DNA from: Schizochytrium sp. TIO01
Taxonomy: Eukaryota; Sar; Bigyra; Thraustochytrida; Thraustochytriidae
Direction: 5' to 3'
Length of the DNA stretch: 64,000 nucleotides
Assembly (NCBI GenBank): GCA_004764695.1
Contig: SMSO01000025.1
Span: 3,928,102-3,992,101, forward strand
Shown here piece by piece: positions 14,079-23,006 of this stretch. The notes below the pieces were generated by a model. It had not been told where the DNA came from. It saw only the letters and a program-made list of their open reading frames with translations, and did not search any database. The position numbers were made by a program, and so were the translations under genes. The first letter of the stretch is position 1. Each line of letters starts with the position of its first letter.

Positions 14079-15057
14079 TTGCACAGTACTACAGATACAA
14101 AGTATGCGAAAAAGAAGAGGCGAAGGAAAAAAAAAAAAGGCGGCGCTGGAGCAGAGTCCTTACCGCTCTCCCGTCTCCGCGGGTCTCTCGCCCCGAGAGC
14201 TAGTCCTTGCCGCCGTCTACAAGGCGAGCAGCAGGCCCACTACCCTGCTGTTCTGCCCGGCTGCCCGTGCCTTCCCTTCTCTCCTGGTCGCTGCCCTGGA
14301 TCTTGGGCGGCATCAGCATCAGCAGATTGGCAGAGAGACAAAGCAAGCGGAAGGAAAGAAAAACAAAGAGAGAAGAAGAAGAAAGAAACTACAAACAATT
14401 TGAAACAAACGAACTGTGAGAATTGGAGAAACAGCAATCAAACAATCAATCAAACAATCAAACAAGCGATCGCAGACGAGCATTCTTTGATAAGACACAT
14501 CGCAAGATCTCTCTCGCACTCCCTTTTCCTCTTTCTCAAAGAAGTTAGCTGCTGGCTGACTGGCGTTTGAGAGAGTATTAGTTCGTTTCTTTGTTTGGTC
14601 GTTGATTGATCGCTGATTGTTCTTTTCTTTTGGCTGTAGTTGTTGTGGTGAAAGCTTAGATACAAGAGAAGAGGTGTGTTTGTATGCTTTTCTTTCCTTT
14701 CCTTTTCTTTTCTTTTCTTTTCTTTTCTTTCCTTTGCTTTGCTTTGGTTTTTGCTTTTCTTTTCTTTTCTTGCTCTAGCTTTTCTTTTCTTTTCTTTGGC
14801 ACATTTGCATTTCTCTATTTCTCTTCAGGGCTTTTGCTTTCATTCGCATTCTCGTTTGCATTTGCAATTTGCTTCCGCATTATCGCATCGCATCGCTCCG
14901 CTCCATTGCAGCGTGGCGTTGCCTTGCGTTGCCTTGAACTGTAGTGCAGTGCAGCTCAGGGTCGGGAAACCTGGGACCGGCCTGAGTTGCCGTCGTCTTG
15001 GTCGCTGGTTTCGTTGAGGTCGAAGTCGAGGTCACCGGGAAGGACCAGAGCTGCGGG
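14079..15057 (+). other. Upstream/leader region of the His/Gln-rich gene
   Basis: Contains a GC-rich patch (14140-14330), AATC/CAATC repeats near 14430-14465, and the pyrimidine-rich TTTTC tract. It then has a stretch of repeated CGCATTG/GCGTTGCC-like words (14870-14960) just before the coding start. Open frames in several phases here (for example 14079-14570 and 14676-15017) read as low-complexity Phe/Ser or Arg/Lys runs, so I treat this as promoter and 5' untranslated sequence. Confidence 0.45.
14688..14797 (+). repeat. TTTTC pyrimidine microsatellite
   Basis: Imperfect TTTTC/TTTGC tract, almost pure pyrimidine on the plus strand, ending about 260 bp before the start codon of the His/Gln-rich gene. 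Pyrimidine tracts often lie near transcription starts in compact protist promoters; whether that applies here is inference. Confidence 0.85.
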
Positions 15058-16647
15058 ATGCTGGGCCAGGAAAGCTCGGGCCCGCATGGGTCTAATGTCA
15101 TGCTCGTGGACGATGCACACGGGATGGGTCTCAATGGTCTAGGCATGGGTAAATCGCATATGGGTCAGGTATCGATGGCAGAATCTGCGACTTCGGCAGC
15201 AGCAGCAGCTCCTTTAGGCCTGCCAAGTTTGAAAGCTCCCGAGGGAGAGGACTTGGACCGCGTGGGTCGCGTGAGCATTGCAGGACACTCACCGAAAACG
15301 TGGCTTATGAGCAGCGTGGATACGAATGGAATCACTATTGCGGTACAATGGCACGGGCGTACCAAAACCTTGCAGGACGCCAGCGACCCTTGGGGCCACC
15401 ATGGCCACGCAAGACATGACACTGTCTCAGAGACAGATGTGGCTGTGACGCTGGAGCGCTTTGAGGTAGAGCAAAATTTTGTGCGAACCCCGAGCCAGAG
15501 CTTGACGGACAAGTTCAAGGCAATCCCACTGGTCTCGCTTCAGCCATCGAGGGGCTACTTTTTCGAACTCATCTCTCTCAAACCACGAAACGCATCACGA
15601 ATTACCTTTAAGAACAACCACAACGGACACCAAAACCGACTTGTGGTCCGCCTTACTTACACGCTAATCCTTCGCGGCCGTGGCATTGGTATCACACAAT
15701 CCATTGCTACCAACCTCGTTGAGGTGCACACCAAGAACAGATACATTGGCCAAGATGAGATGTCTCGCTTCCGAACAGATTACATGGCCAACCTACAAAC
15801 CATTAAGAAAACCTGTGAGGGGCTCAACCAGAACCTTCCAGTCAAGGTGACATCATACCTAGCTCGTCTCTTCGCTGCAGAAGATGAGCTCTGGCAAGCA
15901 TATTGCAAGTCTCGCGCAAAACAAAAGCATGTGAAGGCTCGTGAACTTTCCCGCAAGACCCGGAAGCGAGCAATGATTGGATACCTCGGCGATGCTGGCA
16001 TGCCAATGTCACCGAACGTCATGGGTCATCACCAGCACCATCAACCACCACCTCCGCCTCCTCACCAACAGCAGCAACACCAACAACAACAACATCATTC
16101 CCAGCACCACCAACACCAACAACATCACTCCCAACAACAACAACAACAACACATGCACCACCAGCAACAGCAACAGCAACATATGCACCATCATCATCAG
16201 CAACAACAGCATATGCAGCACCACCAACACCATCATCATCATCAACAACAACAACAGCCCCATCACAGCATGATGGACATGCACGGCTCTACCCCGCCTG
16301 GGTCCGCCGGCGACATGGATCATGGTCTGAATGATATGGGCTCGCACACGTCCCATCACGACGCGGTCAAGTCCCCCTCATCAGGAATATTATCATCGGC
16401 GCATGGAGCTGCCCTTAGCTTGCCTGCCCTTACTGATTTTTCAGAAAAGTTTACCAACGCGATAGAAGAAATGTCAACCAAACTGGCTGGCTTGGATCGA
16501 AGAATGCAGCAGGCTCTTGGTAGATTGGAGTACCTTGAACGGAGCATGGGGGGTCCCTCGAATCCCGGCCCAACAATGATGCATCACAGTTATGACCACC
16601 ACCAACAGCAGCAACAGCAGCAAAGGAGTAAGCGGGTACGAACTTGA
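15058..16647 (+). CDS. Putative nuclear regulator with His/Gln-rich region and C-terminal coiled coil
   Basis: An intronless 529-residue protein that I do not assign to a family. The open frame extends upstream only from a TTG, so the first ATG (15058) is used. Residues 1-75 are Gly/Met/Ala-rich. Residues about 75-310 look like one folded domain with alternating hydrophobic strands and conserved-looking basic loops (TRNAS-type Lys/Arg/Asn stretches, an LRGRGIG turn near residue 225), followed by a helical basic segment rich in Lys/Arg (KSRAKQKHVKARELSRKTRKR, split here as KSRAKQKHVK then ARELSRKTRKR). Residues about 323-404 are almost only His and Gln. Residues about 461-500 form a plausible coiled coil (FSEKFTNAIEEMSTKLAG), and the protein ends in the basic peptide RSKRVRT. 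Basic segments plus a His/Gln tract are typical of transcription regulators, which is inference. A DNA-binding fold of immunoglobulin type is possible but unproven. Confidence 0.8.
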   Translation: MLGQESSGPHGSNVMLVDDAHGMGLNGLGMGKSHMGQVSMAESATSAAAAAPLGLPSLKAPEGEDLDRVGRVSIAGHSPKTWLMSSVDTNGITIAVQWHGRTKTLQDASDPWGHHGHARHDTVSETDVAVTLERFEVEQNFVRTPSQSLTDKFKAIPLVSLQPSRGYFFELISLKPRNASRITFKNNHNGHQNRLVVRLTYTLILRGRGIGITQSIATNLVEVHTKNRYIGQDEMSRFRTDYMANLQTIKKTCEGLNQNLPVKVTSYLARLFAAEDELWQAYCKSRAKQKHVKARELSRKTRKRAMIGYLGDAGMPMSPNVMGHHQHHQPPPPPPHQQQQHQQQQHHSQHHQHQQHHSQQQQQQHMHHQQQQQQHMHHHHQQQQHMQHHQHHHHHQQQQQPHHSMMDMHGSTPPGSAGDMDHGLNDMGSHTSHHDAVKSPSSGILSSAHGAALSLPALTDFSEKFTNAIEEMSTKLAGLDRRMQQALGRLEYLERSMGGPSNPGPTMMHHSYDHHQQQQQQQRSKRVRT

Positions 16648-17471
16648 GTTGAGTTGACTAGGCACTCTCTTTTGTTTTCTTTCTCTTTTGACCTGAACAC
16701 CATATCAAAAGCGACTACGACTACTACATTGCGCACCTCGCACTACCTTTATTTAGTGTGCCAACTTGGTGTTTCTGTAGTAGCGCTAGTAGTAGTTGTT
16801 GTTGCTGCTGCTGCTGCCCTTGGCTTTTTCTTGCAAGCAACCTCAAAGATGTTAGAAATGATGTCCGCGATGATATTGGTACACATTTGTGGCGTTCATC
16901 CATTCAAACACATCGATAGACAGAATCAATCCTTTTTTTTCACGCACTATAGACACACACAGTACCTTGAGGACACCCTCCCCCTTTTTCCTGAGTTTAG
17001 GTTTTATCACATAAACATGAAAAGTCATTAAAATAATATGCAATGATCTCCCATTACGATTGAAATTGAAAGGAGGCATACATGAACATAAACGTCAAAC
17101 AGCTGACTATTTAATGCTTTCCTCATCTCTTCTTGTTAGTTTTATCCAGATTCTTTCCTTTCATTTCCTGCGCAAGTCCCAAAGGTAGGGTTGGGTTCTA
17201 TTTTGTTTGACTGACACTGGAAATCAACGAACATTGATTAAGTCTCAAAAAGGGAAGACTATAAGTCTACTGAGCTCGATTTCCTTCATTCAGTCCACAA
17301 GAAAGATTTTCAAACTCTGATGATTCTTTAAAATTATACACATTTATTTTATTCTTATGTTCCTAGTAAAATAACAACTGTACAGGAAAGGCTCCGTTGG
17401 CAGAGGGGAGTATATCGTACCATCTTTCTAGAGCTTTATTCACAATATTAATATGATATTAGTCTGCTCCT
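16648..17471. other. Convergent 3' spacer
   Basis: Lies between the plus-strand His/Gln-rich gene and the minus-strand acidic-protein gene, so it should hold both 3' untranslated regions. The stretch just after the stop continues with Thr/Val/Ala-coding-like triplet runs (GTAGTAGTTGTTGTTGCTGCTG around 16785-16815, a simple repeat). No further gene seen. Confidence 0.4.
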
Positions 17472-18098
17472 TTAGCGAACCTCAAGTAGGTTCAGGTGAC
17501 GGTTATTGATCGCAAAGTTAATCGTCTGAAGGGCATTCGGGGAGGATGGCGGTCCGGACAAGCGAATGAGGCAAAGCTCATTGCCATCATCCTGTTCGCT
17601 CTGGTCAGCAGAATAGGTGTTGCCGATCAAGAAGGTTGACACAAAGCCCGCCAGGGTGTCGAGTTTGTGCAAGGTTTCATCGAGGTTACCACCGCAGTGG
17701 ATGATAAAGCGCCCACGAGGGTGGCGTTGCATAGTTTCTACCATTGCCTCAATGGCTTCATCATGGAGACGGTGGAAGTTGTGCTGCTTTCTAATATGTG
17801 TAAATGTTGCATGGTCTAAGTACCCAGCCAGCACTACAACTTCGGCATCAGGAAAGAGGACCTCCCGAACCTCCTCGTCTTCCTCCATCTCAGAAGACTC
17901 TGCAGCACTATCCATGCAGATGTCGCCGTCATTGTTTTCCTCGTCCATCGTCAGATCGACAAAGTCTTCCTTTGTCTCCTCGCTGTTGCGCATCTCCTGC
18001 TCCTCCTTCACTCTTGAAGTAGTCTCTTGGAACTCTGGCGCGTGCACAGCATCCATCTTGGACGGACCAGTTCCAAAGTTCTCAAACTGGACAGCCAT
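17472..18098 (-). CDS. Acidic protein, tandem paralogue 1 (unknown family, heat-shock-element promoter)
   Basis: A 208-residue protein paralogous to the next minus-strand gene (18911-19624). Both begin MAVQF, have a long acidic Ser/Glu/Asp-rich first half, and share a folded second half. That half has LFPxAEVVVLAG, a helix ending in a xxRGxFxxH motif, a SxFLxG strand, and the C-terminus NRHLNLLEVR, identical in the two. The paralogue fixes the start: the frame is open further upstream only from a GTG, and MAVQF at 18098 matches the other copy. No signal peptide or membrane segment. I recognise no known family. The alternating strand/helix pattern could be a small alpha/beta domain. The upstream region carries GAA/TTC arrays typical of heat-shock-factor sites, suggesting stress-induced expression; function is unknown. 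Confidence 0.85.
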   Translation of the reverse strand: MAVQFENFGTGPSKMDAVHAPEFQETTSRVKEEQEMRNSEETKEDFVDLTMDEENNDGDICMDSAAESSEMEEDEEVREVLFPDAEVVVLAGYLDHATFTHIRKQHNFHRLHDEAIEAMVETMQRHPRGRFIIHCGGNLDETLHKLDTLAGFVSTFLIGNTYSADQSEQDDGNELCLIRLSGPPSSPNALQTINFAINNRHLNLLEVR

Positions 18099-18303
18099 TT
18101 TTGTTTTGTTTCTTTCCTCTCTAGAGCTCGTAGACCTTGGTTCGGCTGAAGACACCTTTCGGTTTTACTTTGCCCTCCGCTTTGATTGTGCTCGCTCGCT
18201 TAGTTTTTAATCTTGGAACTGTGCTTGGAGTTTTGGGTTTGCTGTTGCCCTGGTCATCCCATCCCTTCGTGACAGCACACACTCTTCTTTCCAGACTGCT
18301 CTA

Positions 18304-18344
18304 GAAGCTTCCAGAAAGCAACATCTAACCAATCTCGAAATTTC
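18304..18344. promoter_or_regulatory. Heat-shock-element-like array upstream of paralogue 1
   Basis: GAA (18304-18306), TTC (18309-18311) and GAA (18314-18316) with exact 2-base gaps form the canonical nGAAnnTTCnnGAAn heat-shock-factor site. A second GAAnnTTC pair lies at 18337-18344. The core is about 205 bp upstream of the ATG at 18098, the same distance as in the paralogue. A shared TTTTGGGTTTGCTG word lies between array and gene in both. Confidence 0.7.
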
Positions 18345-18910
18345 CTAATATTATGGATAATGAAGGATATCCTAGGATCCTACAATGACTGCTTCTTGCT
18401 AACAATATGAACGAGAACACCCAAGCGATTCCAAGCTAATCACTGAGCTTGACAGACTTCTACAAATGTCTTGGCTACAGGAACCACTACCCACGGACCA
18501 AACTTACAATGAGTATCGTTTGCTTTCCAGAAATATCAGATTAAAAGGTTCGTCAAAGGGGAGGTATGGCATCAGAAGAGAAATCAAGAGAGGTAGATGA
18601 AGAAAACATGTTAAGCAAAAAATCTAAGACATTTATATTAAGTCTGCACATTTTTGATTGTGAAAACTGAACGGCATTATACGTATTTTCGGTCCATTTA
18701 CTGACTCGGAATAGTTCTATTTTTGTGAAATCAGTAGGCAGATATGAGGTAAGCGAGATCCAACATTCATGGACAAGAGGGAATCTCGACATGAGTAAAC
18801 ATTATAATTCATGAACATAATATAATTTGATTGTTTGTTTTTAAAAGTTTATTTATTAGACAGGGAACAGGATGATACTACAACAGATGTGGGTGATTTT
18901 TTTTTATTGA
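18345..18910. other. Spacer between the tandem paralogues
   Basis: Holds distal promoter sequence of paralogue 1 and the 3' untranslated region of paralogue 2. A 79-codon minus-strand frame at 18553-18792 has no coding character I can recognise. Nothing else seen. Confidence 0.4.
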
Positions 18911-19624
18911 TCAGCGCACCTCCAAAAGGTTGAGGTGACGGTTGTCAAGTGCAAAATCAATGGACTGGACTGCCTCTTTCGATGAAACATCGGTCTCAAG
19001 GTGAATCAGGCAAATGTTAATATCGTCGTCCTCGTCAGGTGTTGGTGTATCCTTGTCACCAAGAAGAAATGCGGAGACCTTGCCCACTACGCCACTAAGC
19101 TCGTGAACAGTGTCAGATAGGTTGCTACTATGTACGAGAAAGCTACCACGACTACGGCGACGAATAGCCTCAATCATTGCTTCTCTGGAGTTGTCCTCAA
19201 GCGAGAAGAGACGGTGCTTGAGTTGAATTTTAATGAGAGTGTCGCGATCCATAGCACCAGCGAGGACAACCACCTCAGCACCAGGAAAGAGCGCCTCTGG
19301 TATAGTCTCCTGGCGATCCTCTTCCAATTCTACACTAGCTGAAGATGTATCACTGTGCTCAGCTGGGCTATGCTGATCTTCGGATGCGGAAGGAGACTCA
19401 GGAATATCCATTTCAATATCCTCATCGTCCTGCATCGCTGTTGTGACGTTATGCAAAGCCTCGTTAATCTCAGTATCCATGGTAGGCTCCTCTTTCATCT
19501 CAACATCGTACTGCGGCCAGTCAGGCTGATGTTCCTTCTGTCTAGCCTGTTCGTCCATGCGCTGCTTCTCAGCACGGAGAGAGGCCATCTTGGGTGGAAG
19601 CTCCGGACCAAACTGAACGGCCAT
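18911..19624 (-). CDS. Acidic protein, tandem paralogue 2 (unknown family, heat-shock-element promoter)
   Basis: A 237-residue copy of the family described for 17472-18098, on the same strand and separated by about 0.8 kb, so the pair arose by tandem duplication. The second half aligns throughout: LFPGAEVVVLAG, then a helical stretch, SRGSFLVH, VSAFLLG, ICLIHLE, and the identical C-terminus NRHLNLLEVR. The first half is longer and even more acidic (EDIEMDIPES, ELEEDRQE) and poorly conserved, as expected of a disordered tail. The ATG at 19624 is the first in frame, and its MAVQF matches the paralogue. The promoter carries the stronger of the two heat-shock-element arrays. No known family recognised. 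Confidence 0.87.
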   Translation of the reverse strand: MAVQFGPELPPKMASLRAEKQRMDEQARQKEHQPDWPQYDVEMKEEPTMDTEINEALHNVTTAMQDDEDIEMDIPESPSASEDQHSPAEHSDTSSASVELEEDRQETIPEALFPGAEVVVLAGAMDRDTLIKIQLKHRLFSLEDNSREAMIEAIRRRSRGSFLVHSSNLSDTVHELSGVVGKVSAFLLGDKDTPTPDEDDDINICLIHLETDVSSKEAVQSIDFALDNRHLNLLEVR

Positions 19625-19740
19625 GTTGAGGTTGTTGTTGTTCTTACTTGTCTCTTGCGCGAAGCTTGTGTTAATCGTTTTTGCTTGCTTGCTTGCTCGG
19701 CTCGCTAGCTCGCTCGATTTGTTTGGGATTTACTTTAGGT

Positions 19741-19780
19741 TTGGTTTCCAAGTTTTGGGTTTGGTTTCCAAGTTTTGGGT
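19741..19780. repeat. Two exact copies of a 20 bp unit in the paralogue 2 promoter
   Basis: The unit GGTTTCCAAGTTTTGGGTTT is repeated twice head to tail. Part of it (TTTTGGGTTTGCTG) is also present upstream of paralogue 1 near 18228-18243, between its heat-shock elements and its start. Confidence 0.9.
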
Positions 19781-19827
19781 TTGCTGAAGTTTAAGAGGAC
19801 TATCTCGGTACACACTCTTCTCGATGA

Positions 19828-19888
19828 TTCGAGAAACTTCCAGAAACTATAGGGCCTCTTATCTCGAAGCTTCCGGAAAGCTCGAGAA
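19828..19888. promoter_or_regulatory. Double heat-shock-element array upstream of paralogue 2
   Basis: The first block has TTC (19828), GAA (19833), TTC (19838) and GAA (19843), four alternating pentamers in perfect register. The second has GAA (19866), TTC (19871), GAA (19876), a degenerate CTC, and GAA (19886). This matches the nGAAnnTTCn code of heat-shock factor, which is conserved across eukaryotes. The nearest edge is about 204 bp upstream of the ATG at 19624. Confidence 0.8.
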
Positions 19889-20062
19889 AAAGTAGTCCCC
19901 GTGGTCAAGTTTGACCTAATACCGGCTTTTCTATCCTATCGTGCTCTTAGTAACTATATGAGTCAGAGAAGAACTATAAAAGGAAAGCAAGTAAGGCGGT
20001 TAGCTGATACAGTCGGAACTTCATAGGTGTCTATTCCTTTTCAAAGATACCCTGAGAGGGAA

Positions 20063-22027
20063 TTACTTGTTACTCGTCCTCACCTTCTTAGTTTTGGGCG
20101 ATTTAGCCTTCTCTGAGCTGGATGATTTTTTTGATTTCTTCGCAGAAGCGCTGGCAGCCTTAGGTACAGCCTTTTCGATAGAGGATTGGTCGTCCTTACC
20201 CTGCAGATCAGATGTATCAGACGCCTTGCGCTTAGTTCCTTTGCTATCTTTGCCCTTTGTTACCCGAAGTTGGCCCTGCTTGCGACGTCCAAAAGCAGAA
20301 ATGGCCTTGCGCTCGACAGGACGCCGCTGCAATGTCTTGCGCTCTTTCGTAGATGGCTTGCGCAGCTTGAGCATCCAGTCAGGAACTTCACAGCCGGATA
20401 AGCGCATCACGTTTGCGATAGGTCGCAGATATTCGATATCGTCGTGTGTGAAAAATGTGTAGGCCTTACCGGTCTGATTTGCACGACCGGTACGACCGAT
20501 GCGGTGCACGTAACTAATGGCCGATGTGGGAAAGTCATAATTGACAACGCACCGTACGCCCTTGAAATCAATACCACGGCCCATGAGTTCAGTACAAATC
20601 AGAATCCAAACTTGGCCCGCACGGAACCGACGTACAACTTCGTCACGCTGTTGCTGAGTACGGTCTGAGTGCATGACATCAATTTTGTAGCCATCATAGA
20701 CAAGCTCCTCATAGAGTTGCTGCGCACGGTCCTTACTCTGAACAAAGACGAGGGTTGGCGGGGTAAGCTCTCCGTCCTGGATGAGCTGCTGCAGGCCGAT
20801 CATCTTACCGTTCTCTTGACCAGCAAAGATAAGTTTCTGGTCAATCGTTGTGGCACCGGCGTTTTTGGTACCGATGACAATTTGAACAGGGTCACGCAAG
20901 ACAGTCTGTGCAAGTTGCTCGATTTGGGGCGGCATGGTGGCACTCACCATAACGCGTTGCGTATTAGCACCACACGCGCTAATGATCTCATCAACATGTT
21001 CCAAGAAGCCCATCTCAAAGAGTTTATCAGCCTCATCAAGAACAAGGTAGTGCACAGTAGAGAGATCCACCTCCTTCTCTGCCACCATAGATGCAAGACG
21101 CTCGGGAGTGGTCACAACCATATCAAACTTTTCAGGTGTCTTTGTACCCTTGCGGAGAAGGGCGCCTCGCACACCCTTCACGTTTTGAGCAAGTTTTTCG
21201 AATTCACGAAGAATTTGTGCTGCCAGCTCGCGTGTCGGAGCGATAACTAGAGCCTGAGGACCACGCGAGTGTCCATGCCGGTTCTGGAAGCGCATAATCA
21301 TGGGCAGTAGGAATGAGGCAGTTTTACCTGAACCTGTCGGAGCGCAGCCCAAGATGTCGCGACCAGCTAGCAATGCGGGCAAGGTCTCCATTTGGATAGG
21401 TGTGGGCTCCGCGTACTTGCTACGTTCAATGTTCTCACAAATCACGCGAGCGCGCTCACGAAGTGCGTGTTCGGAGACCGCTTTCTCACCCTCCTGGTGC
21501 TTGAGGCGAGTCAGCTCCGCAACAGAGAAGCTGAGTACCGGGTTGCGGAGATCATTTCCACGAACCTTGATCTGCAGACGCTTGCGAAGCGCCTTGATAT
21601 CCTCATCATCGAGTGCATGCATGGCTGCCTCAGCTTCCGCATCTCCTGTCAAAGCTGCCTCGTCCATCTCTGCATCATTCACCTCTTGAGCTTCTTGATC
21701 GTCACCCAGGGACTCTTTTGCAGATTTTGAAGCCTTCGTTGGTTTCGAAGCCTTCACAGCCTCGCGAGGTTTGGCATTCTCGGTTCCTGATTTTTTCGCA
21801 GTAGCAGAGGAAGGTCCTGAGTTGAAGAAGTCGAGCGCAGAGGTGCGGGGGCGCTTGCGGCCACCTGCGACGTCCGTATCACCATGCTGCTGCGGCTGCG
21901 GTTGTTTGTTGGGCCTGCGTCTCAGCACATCAAGTGCCATAGCATTTGCTCCTTTGTCAAACTTGAGGCCTCCAACAAGACTCGCGAAGACATCATCTGT
22001 GAGCGACCGCTTTCCTGACGGTGCCAT
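20063..22027 (-). CDS. DEAD-box RNA helicase, DDX52/Rok1-like
   Basis: ATP-dependent RNA helicase of 654 residues. Rok1/DDX52 acts in the nucleolus in early 18S rRNA processing of the small ribosomal subunit. Visible motifs: Q-motif region EPTPIQ (208-212), Walker A APTGSGKT (229-236), PTRELA (264-269), TTPERL (306-311, where most families have TPGR), DEAD (331-334), SAT (362-364), and ARGxD- and HRIGRTGR-type motifs in the second domain. Specific to this subfamily are VNYDFPTSAISYVHRIGR and the stretch after it with IANVMRLSG and VPDWM. The N-terminus is long and charged; the C-terminus is Lys/Ser-rich and nucleolar-like. The frame opens upstream only with GTG, so the ATG at 22027 is used. 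Intronless. Confidence 0.95.
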   Translation of the reverse strand: MAPSGKRSLTDDVFASLVGGLKFDKGANAMALDVLRRRPNKQPQPQQHGDTDVAGGRKRPRTSALDFFNSGPSSATAKKSGTENAKPREAVKASKPTKASKSAKESLGDDQEAQEVNDAEMDEAALTGDAEAEAAMHALDDEDIKALRKRLQIKVRGNDLRNPVLSFSVAELTRLKHQEGEKAVSEHALRERARVICENIERSKYAEPTPIQMETLPALLAGRDILGCAPTGSGKTASFLLPMIMRFQNRHGHSRGPQALVIAPTRELAAQILREFEKLAQNVKGVRGALLRKGTKTPEKFDMVVTTPERLASMVAEKEVDLSTVHYLVLDEADKLFEMGFLEHVDEIISACGANTQRVMVSATMPPQIEQLAQTVLRDPVQIVIGTKNAGATTIDQKLIFAGQENGKMIGLQQLIQDGELTPPTLVFVQSKDRAQQLYEELVYDGYKIDVMHSDRTQQQRDEVVRRFRAGQVWILICTELMGRGIDFKGVRCVVNYDFPTSAISYVHRIGRTGRANQTGKAYTFFTHDDIEYLRPIANVMRLSGCEVPDWMLKLRKPSTKERKTLQRRPVERKAISAFGRRKQGQLRVTKGKDSKGTKRKASDTSDLQGKDDQSSIEKAVPKAASASAKKSKKSSSSEKAKSPKTKKVRTSNK

Positions 22028-23006
22028 GTTCTCCTCCTCCACTCAGCTCTACTCCACCCAATCTCCTCTCAGCAGCGCACCCAGTTCGTGTTCCACGATC
22101 GAACGAGCCTTGCAGAAGTAAGAACTTAGAAGCTGGCTGAAGCTGTCTTTGAATCAATTCACTATTCAAGTCTGCGCGGTCAGCACGCTCGAAATCTAAG
22201 TTCAAATTCAAAAATGTCCACGGTTTCCGATTGATGCATCGATTGATTGATCAGTCATTTCCTTTGATTCACTCTATCAATACTCTTTACTATATGATTG
22301 CTATACTTCACTTTCCCCATCTATACTTCACTACAAACTCGTATTCTCTACTTGTGGGATTCCACGTAATATAAATCTGTAACAATGTCATTACTACCTA
22401 AACTAAGCGCTCAGAACCAGCCAGTCATCCATGGGGACAGCCTCATAACTTCCCTTCTCATCTTAGTTCCCTATACGTACATTGTAGGCACCTACCTACC
22501 TATATACAAACAGGTAGGAAGTCCTATCTCATAATAACTTAAGGAGAATAGGTAGATACCTATGTTTTTTGTCCCTATGACCAAATGTTAGTATGTCCCA
22601 TCCATAAGTGAAGGTAAAGAGGGTTAAATGAGGTGTAGCGATGCGACCGGGATAAATAAGGGTAATTACGAGGAACGTTCCACACTCTTTGCTTGGGAGA
22701 GAACATGCATAGACCGCGGCGAGGAGTAGTGGTGGAATACTAATAATGATGGTAGAAAAGCCTATGGCAGTGCTTGAAGATTTTACAAAAGGGGCTGTTT
22801 CTTGCTTCCTTTAAGATAAAGTTGATGACTTGGAAGGCAAAACTCCGACAGCTTGAGTTCTGAGAAGATCTTCTTGAGGGGGTGGCAGAATCAACTTAAA
22901 CTCAGATCAGCAGAACCGGAACTGCTACTTGGGTGGCAATCTTTGTCGGTGTGACAAGAGGCTGACTGTTTGCTGCACTGTGTAGCTTTGACGATTCTTT
23001 GATACG
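22028..23006. other. Divergent promoter region
   Basis: Separates the minus-strand DDX52 gene from the plus-strand C-S lyase. It carries an inverted cluster of CCTACC/GGTAGG words (22490-22560) and TATA-rich stretches. No coding frame is supported. Confidence 0.45.

Noticed and set aside
16009-16359. Leu/Met/Val-rich minus-strand frame and Asn/Thr-rich plus frame over the His/Gln region
   Set aside because: Shadow frames of the CAN-type repeats encoding the His/Gln tract of the gene at 15058-16647.
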